6,529 bases of DNA from Chitinispirillaceae bacterium (GTDB taxonomy: Bacteria > Fibrobacterota > Chitinivibrionia > Chitinivibrionales > Chitinispirillaceae): assembly GCA_016932075.1 (NCBI GenBank), contig JAFGDP010000125.1, positions 1 to 6,529 on the forward strand, read 5' to 3'. The position numbers and the translations under genes are program-made. This document shows positions 1 through 6,282 of the stretch, one piece after another. A model generated the notes under the pieces. The model was not told where the DNA came from and made no database searches. It saw only the letters and a list, made by a program, of their open reading frames with translations. The number at the start of each line of letters is the position of its first letter. The first letter of the stretch is position 1.

Positions 1-2150
1 AGCCTTTCGATGACCACCGGTGCCGGATCCACAAGCCAGATCTCCTTGGCCCGTTCCGCCTTCTCGCCGGAGAACAGGGCTATGGCCGCGTCCACCGCTT
101 CCCGCTGGCCGCGGAAATCGAGGATGTTGCCCGCCGGCTTGGTGTCGTTGAGGACCCGGTTGGTGCGCGAGAAAGCCTGGATGAGGCCGTGGTATTTCAG
201 GTTCTTGTCCACGTACAGGGTGTTGAGGAACTTGGAGTCGAACCCGGTCAGGAGCATGTCCACTACGATGACGATGTCGATCTTTTTCTCCCGAGGGTAC
301 TCGTGGTTCGGGTACTGCTGGTCCTTGATCCGCTTCTGAATGTCCTGGTAGTAGAGATCGAAGGTGTTGATGTCTTGGTTTGTGCCGTACAGGTTGTTGT
401 AGTCCCGGATGATTGTTTTAAGGGCGGCCTTCTTCTCCTCAGGGGCCTCCGCGTTGTCCGCCCGCTCCTGGGGAAGGTCCTCCTGAATCTGTTGCACGTC
501 CCGGTTCCCCTCGGCCGGGGGTGAGAAGACACAGGCGACGTTGAGGGGGATAAACTGATCGTCTTTAACCCGCCGTTGCTCCTGAATTTCCCGGAATAGC
601 CTGTGATATTCGATGGCGTCGTTGATGGATGCCGTGGCGAGGATGGCGTTGAACTTTCGTCCTGCGGTGACCGCCTCGTGCTTGTCCAATATCGCCTCCA
701 CCACGGCCCGCTGGGTCATGACGTCCCCGGGTTTGCGCTTCGTCGTTCCGTCCGCCTTGTAGTAGTCCACGCGAAAGCGCAGCACGTTCCGGTCCTCTAT
801 GGCGTGGGTGATGGTGTAGGCGTGAAGCTGTTTCTGGAATATGTCCGCCGTGGTTCTGTAGGAGCCCTCCTGTCCCTCCGCTTGCGTATAGGTCGCGTTT
901 TCATCGAAGATGGGCGTGCCGGTGAAGCCGAAGAGCTGGGAGTTGGGAAAAAACTCACGTATGGCCTTGTGGTTTTCCCCGAACTGGGAGCGGTGGCATT
1001 CGTCGAAGATGAAGACTATCCGCCTGATCCGCAGGGGCTTAAGCCGTTCGGCGTATTGCCTCTTGCCCCCGCCGTCCAGTGCGAGGCCGAGCTTCTGGAT
1101 GGTGGTGACGATTACCTTGTCCGCGTAGTTGTCGGAGAGGAGGCGCCGTACCAGGGTCTCGGTGTTGGTGTTTTCCTCCACGCATTTCGGCTGGAAGCGG
1201 TTAAACTCCTCCCGGGTCTGCCTGTCCAGGTCCTTGCGATCAACAACGAACAGGCATTTGTCTATGTCCGGGTTGTCCTTGAGCAGGGTGGACGCCTTGA
1301 AGGAGGTGAGGGTCTTGCCGCTTCCCGTGGTGTGCCAGATATAGCCGTTTCCCCGGTGCTGATGGATGCAGTCCACGATGGCCTTGACCGCGTAAATCTG
1401 ATACGGCCGCATCATCATAAGCTTCCTCTCGCTTTGCACCAGCACCATGTAGCGGCTTATCATTTCACCGAGCGCGCATTTCGCGAGGAAACGCTCCGCG
1501 AAGGTGTCCAGATGGGTTATCTTCTTGTTTTCCTCGTCCGCCAACTGGTACAGGGGGAGAAAACGCTCGTCCGCGTTGAAGCTGAAATGCTCCCTGTTGT
1601 TGTTGGCGAAGTACCAGGTATCGCTCCGGTTGCTGACGATGAACAGCTGTATGAAACAGAGCAGGGAATTGCCGTAGCCGTTGCCCGGATCGTTCTTGTA
1701 GTCCACTATCTGCTGCATGGCCTTCCTGACGATGATAGCCAGGTTCTTCAGTTCTATCTGTACGACAGGTACGCCGTTTATGAGGAGAATAACGTCGTAG
1801 CGGTGATGGCTGCTCAGCGTGTTGATGCGCAGCTGGTTAACCACCTCGAAGGTGTTTTTGCACCAGTCCTTGATGTTGACCAGGGTATACTGGAGGGGCG
1901 TGCCGTCTTCCCGCTCGAAAGTGTTAGTCTCGCGCAGGGTCCGCGCAGCGGTGAACACATTCGGCGTGACTGCCTGTTCCAGCAGCCGCTCGAACTCGGC
2001 GTCCGTAAGGCGAACCCGATTAAGCGCCTCGAACTTCTGCCGAAAGTTGCGTTCCAGCGCCCCGCGATCGCGTATGTCCGGACGATACGCATATTTATTA
2101 TCGGCAAGCTTGGCTATTAACGCCTCTTCGATCTGTTTCTCCGATGTCAT
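1..2150 (-). CDS. hsdR: Type I restriction enzyme R subunit (HsdR), 3' end cut by window edge
   Basis: Partial gene with an unbroken frame for about 716 residues, read leftward and missing its C-terminus (EcoR124I HsdR is roughly 1,040 residues). HsdR provides ATP-driven DNA translocation and cleavage in the HsdR2M2S1 complex. The N-terminal PD-(D/E)xK nuclease is visible: Asp119, then Glu133 and Lys135 in VQIELK, followed by a QxxxY motif (Gln147, Tyr151). The SF2 helicase motor follows: Walker A TTGSGKT (274-280), DECH (383-386), FTGTP (409-413), LLTGFD (633-638) and QAFSRTNR (658-665). The nuclease region resembles EcoR124I (type IC). I chose the ATG at 2150 because GGGGA lies 10 nt upstream and the protein then opens MTSEKQIEEAL, as I recall for the family. 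An in-frame ATG 11 codons upstream (2183) overlaps a possible -10 box. All catalytic motifs are intact. No hsdM or hsdS lies upstream, so they would have to be to the left or elsewhere. Confidence 0.95.
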   Translation of the reverse strand, partial: MTSEKQIEEALIAKLADNKYAYRPDIRDRGALERNFRQKFEALNRVRLTDAEFERLLEQAVTPNVFTAARTLRETNTFEREDGTPLQYTLVNIKDWCKNTFEVVNQLRINTLSSHHRYDVILLINGVPVVQIELKNLAIIVRKAMQQIVDYKNDPGNGYGNSLLCFIQLFIVSNRSDTWYFANNNREHFSFNADERFLPLYQLADEENKKITHLDTFAERFLAKCALGEMISRYMVLVQSERKLMMMRPYQIYAVKAIVDCIHQHRGNGYIWHTTGSGKTLTSFKASTLLKDNPDIDKCLFVVDRKDLDRQTREEFNRFQPKCVEENTNTETLVRRLLSDNYADKVIVTTIQKLGLALDGGGKRQYAERLKPLRIRRIVFIFDECHRSQFGENHKAIREFFPNSQLFGFTGTPIFDENATYTQAEGQEGSYRTTADIFQKQLHAYTITHAIEDRNVLRFRVDYYKADGTTKRKPGDVMTQRAVVEAILDKHEAVTAGRKFNAILATASINDAIEYHRLFREIQEQRRVKDDQFIPLNVACVFSPPAEGNRDVQQIQEDLPQERADNAEAPEEKKAALKTIIRDYNNLYGTNQDINTFDLYYQDIQKRIKDQQYPNHEYPREKKIDIVIVVDMLLTGFDSKFLNTLYVDKNLKYHGLIQAFSRTNRVLNDTKPAGNILDFRGQREAVDAAIALFSGEKAERAKEIWLVDPAPVVIER

Positions 2151-2181
2151 TATATGCCGGTCCCCGCTAACCCTTTGACTC

Positions 2182-2211
2182 ATAGTAGCCTGAAAAAACC
2201 TAAACGGGCAA
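2182..2211 (-). promoter_or_regulatory. Candidate sigma70 promoter for hsdR
   Basis: On the minus strand TTGCCC (2211-2206) and TACTAT (2187-2182) are separated by 18 bp, a 4/6 plus 4/6 match to the sigma70 consensus. The predicted start near 2175 would leave a short leader of about 25 nt before the ATG at 2150. It would also place the alternative ATG at 2183 inside the -10 box, which supports the downstream start. This is a weak call made from sequence only. Confidence 0.3.
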
Positions 2212-2428
2212 GCAGGAGCAGCGGATTTCACACGCCCGATGGGAATCCCCTCCGGTCGTACACCTCCTGCGTACTCACTTGCGCATGGCGCTGCGAGTCT
2301 CGCGCCATGGCCTCCGCTCCCTTTCGCGGACCGCGTGTCCGCTTTTACTCGCTTTGGTCGGCGCTCCGGCCTGATCGCAATCTTTCAGATTGCTGCTCGA
2401 CCCTGCAGCCTGGTTGGATGGGATTTTG
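2212..2428. other. Gene-free GC-rich spacer with clustered perfect hairpins
   Basis: I see no credible intact gene here; the open frames present look accidental. Three perfect inverted repeats lie within 110 bp. CATGGCGC/GCGCCATG is at 2284-2291 and 2302-2309 (10-nt loop). GCGGAC/GTCCGC is at 2326-2331 and 2337-2342 (5-nt loop) and is followed on the plus strand by a short TTTT. GCAATCT/AGATTGC is at 2377-2383 and 2387-2393 (3-nt loop). A mini-palindrome, GCGAG-T-CTCGC (2293-2303), is nested in the loop of the first. The density suggests an intergenic repeat element or structured RNA rather than protein coding, but no known family is recognised. Confidence 0.4.
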
Positions 2429-2558
2429 TTAGTTGCTCTGGATGAGACGAAATAACAGTTCTCCGCAATTTACTGCCGACTCGTTTATTGGTTCTTCAGA
2501 GAGCCTCCAGACCATCGTCAGGGTCGCCGTTCTTGAACAGGAACGTTTGGTTCGCCAT
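2429..2558 (-). pseudogene. Possible frame-broken remnant of an unknown small gene
   Basis: A minus-strand ATG at 2558 opens a 20-residue peptide, MANQTFLFKNGDPDDGLEAL, which stops at 2496. From about 2500 a second minus frame, offset by one base, reads SEEPINESAVNCGELLFRL and on to a TAA at 2429-2431. Joined across one frameshift they would make a plausible acidic protein tail of about 43 residues, which is the only reason to suspect a decayed gene. No Shine-Dalgarno sequence precedes the ATG and no family is recognised. Chance open frames of this length are common, so this is a low-confidence call. Confidence 0.2.
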
Positions 2559-2837
2559 GTCTGTAAGCGAACAGAGAAAAACGCCGAATTGGTGGGATTC
2601 GTCTTACGGATATGTTATTGCTCACACATTATTATACGACTGCTAAAATCGCTAATATAAGCGGATTTAATTCATAAACCTAATTCTATAAAGCTTTCAA
2701 AAAATGATTTTGTCTAACATCGTGTAATTTCAGAAAAAAGATGAGCAAAAAATCGCTCTTTAAACCTTCGACGGAAATAGTATAATAAAGGCTTCCTGAA
2801 AAAGACATGGAAATTTACAAATTAATGAGAAATAGTA
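2559..2837. other. AT-rich intergenic spacer upstream of the glycyl radical operon
   Basis: No gene, tRNA or recognisable RNA element was seen. The spacer becomes strongly AT-rich after about 2620. It holds a second possible rightward promoter: TTTAAA (2759-2764), 16 bp, then a perfect TATAAT (2781-2786). It also holds a weak GAGC/GCTC hairpin (2743-2746, 2755-2758) followed by TTTAAA, and an AT-only near-palindrome AATTT-AC-AAATT (2812-2823) 15 bp before the main -35 box. None of these is individually compelling. Confidence 0.35.
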
Positions 2838-2867
2838 TTGACAGCTTAAACACTAGGATTTTATACT
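2838..2867 (+). promoter_or_regulatory. Strong sigma70-type promoter for the activase/glycyl radical enzyme operon
   Basis: A perfect -35 hexamer TTGACA (2838-2843) is followed after 18 bp by TATACT (2862-2867), a 5/6 match to the -10 consensus, in an AT-rich setting. It points at the gene pair that begins at 3070. A start near 2874 gives a leader of about 195 nt. It is the best promoter match I found in the window. Activity is inferred from sequence only. Confidence 0.65.
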
Positions 2868-3069
2868 CAGACCTTACCGGAGCTTCTTGAAAACGAGGCA
2901 GGAAAAACCGACTGGGTTGCGGGAAAAGTCGAATTGCGGAGGGAAGCCCGTTTTTCGGCGAGTAAACGCCTAAATAAATTACCGACATGACAATTCCTCC
3001 AATCATTGATAAGAAGAATGGTAAGGCCGCATAGCAGGAAAAAGATAAGAAGGGCGGAGTAGACAAGCT
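2868..3069 (+). promoter_or_regulatory. Long 5' leader of the glycyl radical operon, function unknown
   Basis: About 195 nt lie between the predicted transcription start and the activase ATG, more than a ribosome binding site needs. The middle (about 2900-2975) is purine-rich and can form competing short stems: CGACT with AGTCG around 2911-2932, GGGTT with AGCCC, and GGCG/CGCC at 2957-2960 and 2967-2970. I compared it by eye with the cobalamin, TPP, FMN, guanidine-I and c-di-GMP-I riboswitch cores and found no match. A short frame ending at a TGA near 2989 has no good start. The leader ends with GGAG (3056-3059), 10 nt before the ATG, which is the likely ribosome binding site. Confidence 0.3.
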
Positions 3070-3900
3070 ATGAGTATTACCGGCATGATTTCAAACATTC
3101 AGCGTACATCGTTTCATGACGGCCCGGGAATTCGCACGACGGTGTTTTTCAAGGGCTGCAATATGCGCTGCTCATGGTGTCATAACCCTGAGGCCATCCA
3201 CCCATATCCCGAATATGTGTTCAATCCCAAGCTCTGCTTGCACTGCGGGCACTGCGCCGAGGGGTGTTACTCCGGCGCGCGGATTCTATGCGGCAAAGAG
3301 ATGACTGTCGAACAGGTGATGACTGAGGTTTTAGCCGACAAGCCATTTTATGGCGAAAACGGAGGTTTGACCGTCTCGGGCGGCGAGCCGTTCATACAGC
3401 CGCGGTTTTTGATCGAACTGCTGAAAGCCGCTAAAGCGCAGGGCATTCACTGCGGAATCGAGACCAACGCTTCGTTGCCGTTTAAGGTTATAGAACAGGC
3501 GCTGCCGTTCGTCGACGTCTGGATGATCGATCTGAAAGCCTTCGACGATGAACTACATCGGGAATACACCGGCGTTTCCAACGAGACGATCAAACAAAAC
3601 ATATCGGAACTTGATCGGCGCGGGGCCCGGATCGTCTTGCGTACGCCGGTTATTCCGGGCGTAAACGACGCGGCGGATGAGCTTGAGCATATCGTCGAAT
3701 TTGCGGCGGGGTTAAGGAATCTGGACTATTACGAGGTTTTGCCCTATCATCCACTGGGATTGAGCAAACAGGTTGAAAACATCGAATTTATCCGGCAGTT
3801 CGAAAAGCCCGACAATGCCGCGCTCAAGGCGCTGTTCGGGCCTATGGTTCAAAAATATGCGGTCCCCTTTCGTTTCGCCAATATCAAAATAAAGGAATAA
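3070..3900 (+). CDS. Glycyl-radical enzyme activating protein (radical SAM)
   Basis: Complete 276-residue cytosolic radical-SAM activase. It reduces and cleaves S-adenosylmethionine and abstracts a hydrogen from the glycyl residue of the enzyme encoded 28-37 bp downstream. The core cluster motif CxxxCxxC is Cys30, Cys34 and Cys37 (GCNMRCSWCHNP). The SAM-binding VSGGEP follows at 102-107, then ETNAS (131-135), DLKAFD (154-159) and RTPVIPGVND (191-200). A ferredoxin-like insert carries one motif, Cys56-x2-Cys59-x2-Cys62-x3-Cys66, with a lone Cys74 after it. From family knowledge, PFL-AE (246 residues) lacks this insert, while activases of dehydratases, lyases and decarboxylases (about 300 residues) usually carry two such motifs. 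This protein is therefore intermediate and is unlikely to be a true PflA. The start follows GGAG at 3056-3059. It shares a transcript with the next gene and needs strictly anoxic conditions. Confidence 0.95.
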   Translation: MSITGMISNIQRTSFHDGPGIRTTVFFKGCNMRCSWCHNPEAIHPYPEYVFNPKLCLHCGHCAEGCYSGARILCGKEMTVEQVMTEVLADKPFYGENGGLTVSGGEPFIQPRFLIELLKAAKAQGIHCGIETNASLPFKVIEQALPFVDVWMIDLKAFDDELHREYTGVSNETIKQNISELDRRGARIVLRTPVIPGVNDAADELEHIVEFAAGLRNLDYYEVLPYHPLGLSKQVENIEFIRQFEKPDNAALKALFGPMVQKYAVPFRFANIKIKE

Positions 3901-3922
3901 AATGGTGAAGGACTGAAAATAC

Positions 3923-3927
3923 GGAGG
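3923..3927 (+). promoter_or_regulatory. Ribosome binding site deciding the start of the glycyl radical enzyme
   Basis: GGAGG sits one base before an ATG at 3929 and 10 bases before an in-frame ATG at 3938. A one-base gap is too short for ribosome positioning, so the 3938 start is preferred. The alternative adds only Met-Lys-Asn. Confidence 0.6.
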
Positions 3928-3937
3928 CATGAAAAAT

Positions 3938-6094
3938 ATGGTCACCTATCGTCAAAGAGCGGATTTGCTGCATCAGACAAAGATAAGGCATTCCAAGGAG
4001 AAAACGGCGCAGTTGGGGTTCGTCAATTCCGACGACCACGGCGGCATTCCCATGCCCGAGAGTTTTCGTTTCGAGCAGATCTCCGACCGGGCTGATGGCG
4101 TCATCTACGGGCTGGACGGGTTTTCGGTCAATCTTGCCAAGTTCTGGGATGAGTGCCCCATCTACGTCGATCCGGTGGAGATTCTGGCGGGAAGGCACAC
4201 CCGGATGCTGCAGGAGGCGGCGAACATCCCGTGGCAGTGCTACTGGCCCGATTTCATCGCCTCGTACGAACATCTGAAAGAGAATCAGAATAAGTACAAT
4301 TTAATAAGCGGTATCGGCGCGAACAACCATTTCGCGCCCGACTATGCCATCGGACTTGAGCTGGGTTTCCCGGGACTGTTGAAAAAGATCGAACATTACC
4401 GCGCGGTTAACGACGCGTCGAGATACCCGTTTTACGACGCCGAAAAACGGGTGGTCGAGGCGATTATACACTATATCGGGCGGCATCTGCCGGTAATCAA
4501 ACGGTTTCTCGAGACGGAGACCGACCCCGATCTGCTTAAGACGCTGCGCGAAATGTACGAGTGTAACGTGAATCTGACGCGGAGGGAGCCGCGCACGTTC
4601 CTGGAGGCGTGCCAGTGGATCGGTTGGTTCCAAAATGCTTCATGGACGCTGAACCGCGAAGGCGCGGGCATGCAGATTGACGAGCTGTTATATCCGTACT
4701 ATCTGCGCGACAAAGCCGCCGGGATTCTGGACGACGACAAGGCGACGTTCATCTTCGCCAACTTGATCCTTCTAAACCCGCACTACTGTCAGATAGGCGG
4801 GCCGGACGCCGACGGAAAAGACAAGACCAACGAGCTCTCGTTTTTACTGCTCGAGGCCGCCCACTGGCTGAATGTCTCGGCCAATATCACGATTCGAATG
4901 TTCGACGGTATCAATCAGGAACTGTTTCGCAAGGGCGTCCAGTACCTATTCGAGGACGGCAACGGCTGGCCCCGCTTTTCGGGCGACAAGGGCCTCATGG
5001 GCTTTACGAAAAACCGCGGCATGACCGTCGCACTGTCCAGAAAACGCACTGCTACCGGATGTCACTGGAACTCGCTGCCCGGGCTGGAATATACCCTGAA
5101 CGACTGCGTAAAGATAAATACGGCCAAGGTATTCGAGGTTGCGTATCTGGAAATTTCGAAAGAGTCCGAGCCGACTGTTCAAAAACTGTGGGAACGGTTT
5201 GTCTTTCATCTCAGTAAGGCCATTGATACAACCGCGCAGGGTATTAATTTCCACCTTGAGCACATGTACAAATACATGCCCGAACTGGTGCTTAATCTGA
5301 TGACCCATAACACCCTCGAACAAGGGCTGGACGTGACCCAATGCGCCGAATTTTTTAACCTGTGCATCGACGGCGCTGGACTTGCAACGGTGTCCGACTC
5401 ATTTGCGGCGCTGCAGCAGCGGGTCGAGGATGAAAAGGTGCTGAGTTGGCAGCAAGTGACCGAAGCGCTCGAACATGATTTCACGGGCGCACCATACGAC
5501 AGAACTCAATTGATTTTGAAATCTTCCGACCGGTATTGTCAGGGCAACAGCCGTGGCGATTTTTGGGCGCAAAAGATAAGCCGGACTTTTTCTGAGATGG
5601 TGCACAACTACCCGATGCCGAATGACCGCATTCTGATTCCCGGGTGGTTTTCTTGGGCTAACACGCTCGAATACGGTGCCGCGGTAGGCGCGACGCCCGA
5701 CGGCAGGAATGCCCATGCAGCCATTACGCACGGGGCTAACCCCAATAACAATTTCCGCCGCGACGGCGCGGCAACCGCCGTCGCCAACGGCATCGCCGCG
5801 ATACAACCGGGATACGGTAACACAGCGCCCTGGCAGCTCGAGCTCGACCCGGGCATAAAAGCCGAGGAGGGCGGTATCGAGAAGGTCATGGCTCTGTTAA
5901 AAGGGCACATCGAACAAGGCGGAACATTAATTAACGTGAACATTATCAAGAAAGACAAGATTTTAGATGCACATAAAAATCCAGAAAAATATCCAGATCT
6001 AGTGGTACGCGTGACCGGCTTTACCGCATACTTTATGATGTTGTCGCCTGAGTTTCGTCAGCTGGTTGTCGACAGAATTTTAGAATCACTGTAA
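3938..6094 (+). CDS. Glycyl radical enzyme (PFL/glycerol dehydratase superfamily), substrate unknown
   Basis: Complete protein, 718 residues from ATG 3938 (721 from ATG 3929), within the usual size range of the superfamily. The C-terminal glycyl loop is present: RVTGFTAYF at 691-699, with Gly694 as the radical site, preceded by GGTLINVN (661-668). The thiyl cysteine is most likely Cys375 in TATGCHWNSLPG. The segment after it (PGLEY, NDCVKIN, TAKVFEVA) lines up with the PGK and NLAKVLEL stretch of choline and glycerol enzymes. ATPDGR (585-590) and HFAPDY (131-136) are further superfamily landmarks. PFL has two adjacent cysteines; known dehydratases, lyases and decarboxylases have Cys-x-Glu. 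Here the third position is Trp377 and the protein matches neither, so annotation as formate acetyltransferase would be unsafe. No N-terminal microcompartment-targeting extension and no shell genes are seen. It is cytosolic, activated by the upstream radical-SAM protein and probably co-transcribed with it. The family is certain; the reaction is unassigned. Confidence 0.93.
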   Translation: MVTYRQRADLLHQTKIRHSKEKTAQLGFVNSDDHGGIPMPESFRFEQISDRADGVIYGLDGFSVNLAKFWDECPIYVDPVEILAGRHTRMLQEAANIPWQCYWPDFIASYEHLKENQNKYNLISGIGANNHFAPDYAIGLELGFPGLLKKIEHYRAVNDASRYPFYDAEKRVVEAIIHYIGRHLPVIKRFLETETDPDLLKTLREMYECNVNLTRREPRTFLEACQWIGWFQNASWTLNREGAGMQIDELLYPYYLRDKAAGILDDDKATFIFANLILLNPHYCQIGGPDADGKDKTNELSFLLLEAAHWLNVSANITIRMFDGINQELFRKGVQYLFEDGNGWPRFSGDKGLMGFTKNRGMTVALSRKRTATGCHWNSLPGLEYTLNDCVKINTAKVFEVAYLEISKESEPTVQKLWERFVFHLSKAIDTTAQGINFHLEHMYKYMPELVLNLMTHNTLEQGLDVTQCAEFFNLCIDGAGLATVSDSFAALQQRVEDEKVLSWQQVTEALEHDFTGAPYDRTQLILKSSDRYCQGNSRGDFWAQKISRTFSEMVHNYPMPNDRILIPGWFSWANTLEYGAAVGATPDGRNAHAAITHGANPNNNFRRDGAATAVANGIAAIQPGYGNTAPWQLELDPGIKAEEGGIEKVMALLKGHIEQGGTLINVNIIKKDKILDAHKNPEKYPDLVVRVTGFTAYFMMLSPEFRQLVVDRILESL

Positions 6095-6270
6095 AAAATA
6101 AAGTCGCGATATTTTAAAGGGAACAATGGATCGAGAAGGTGCAGATCATTTACCCGATCGATCATGATGCCGTCATATGCAAGCCAGTACTCGGCTGCGA
6201 TTTGTAATTTTTTCCAATAATGGCGCTCACCATTGCCGTTGCAAAGAAACGGGAAAAAGATAGTTATTGA
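6058..6270 (-). pseudogene. Possible remnant of an unknown gene between lacI-type gene and the operon end
   Basis: After the TAG of the regulator gene, the same minus frame stays open for 70 codons to a TGA at 6058-6060, overlapping the 3' end of the glycyl radical gene. From about 6243 it reads like protein, rich in aromatic residues (ERHYWKKLQIAAEYWLAYDG, then MIDRVNDLHLLDPLFP). It has no start codon with a ribosome binding site. It could be the 3' scrap of a gene deleted in the past, or chance: 70 open codons are not rare. I do not recognise the family. Confidence 0.22.
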
Positions 6271-6282
6271 CTATCTTTTTCC
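6252..6282. terminator. Hairpin between convergent genes, possible bidirectional terminator
   Basis: Perfect 12-bp inverted repeat: GGAAAAAGATAG (6252-6263), 7-nt loop, CTATCTTTTTCC (6271-6282). It lies 157 bp after the glycyl radical gene and covers the TAG stop of the LacI-type gene. The stem is A/T-rich and the T5 run lies inside the 3' arm rather than after it, so it is not a textbook intrinsic terminator. Its position between convergent genes is what supports the call. Confidence 0.5.

Noticed and set aside
603..2120. Long plus-strand open frame of 505 codons antisense to hsdR
   Set aside because: The opposite strand encodes a fully motif-bearing HsdR. The plus-strand translation shows no recognisable domain and is a codon-bias shadow.
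2161..2435. Integron attC site (CTAAC near 2167 and GTTAG near 2428)
   Set aside because: Neither end fits the RYYYAAC/GTTRRRY core sites and there is no integrase or cassette structure.
2154..2445. Plus-strand open frames of 68-92 codons in the hairpin-rich spacer
   Set aside because: Translation is low-information and Ser/Arg/Cys-rich, runs across the inverted repeats and lacks a ribosome binding site.
2880..2985. Riboswitch in the operon leader
   Set aside because: Purine-rich stretches resemble fragments of known cores, but no complete conserved core for cobalamin, TPP, FMN, guanidine-I or c-di-GMP-I is present.
3003..3012. FNR-like half site (TTGAT) before the activase
   Set aside because: Only a short ATCATTGAT palindrome is present; the TTGAT-N4-ATCAA layout is absent.
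2815..3066. Minus-strand 83-codon frame with a hydrophobic start, upstream of the activase
   Set aside because: It covers the promoter and leader of the operon, shows no convincing ribosome binding site, and the hydrophobic residues come from reading purine-rich plus-strand sequence in reverse.
3902..3916. Four-codon mini-frame ATG-GTG-AAG-GAC-TGA between the two operon genes
   Set aside because: Too short to judge. It could affect translational coupling but is most likely chance.
3884..5958. Several minus-strand open frames of 60-135 codons opposite the glycyl radical gene
   Set aside because: All lie antisense to a gene with clear family motifs and show no domain of their own.
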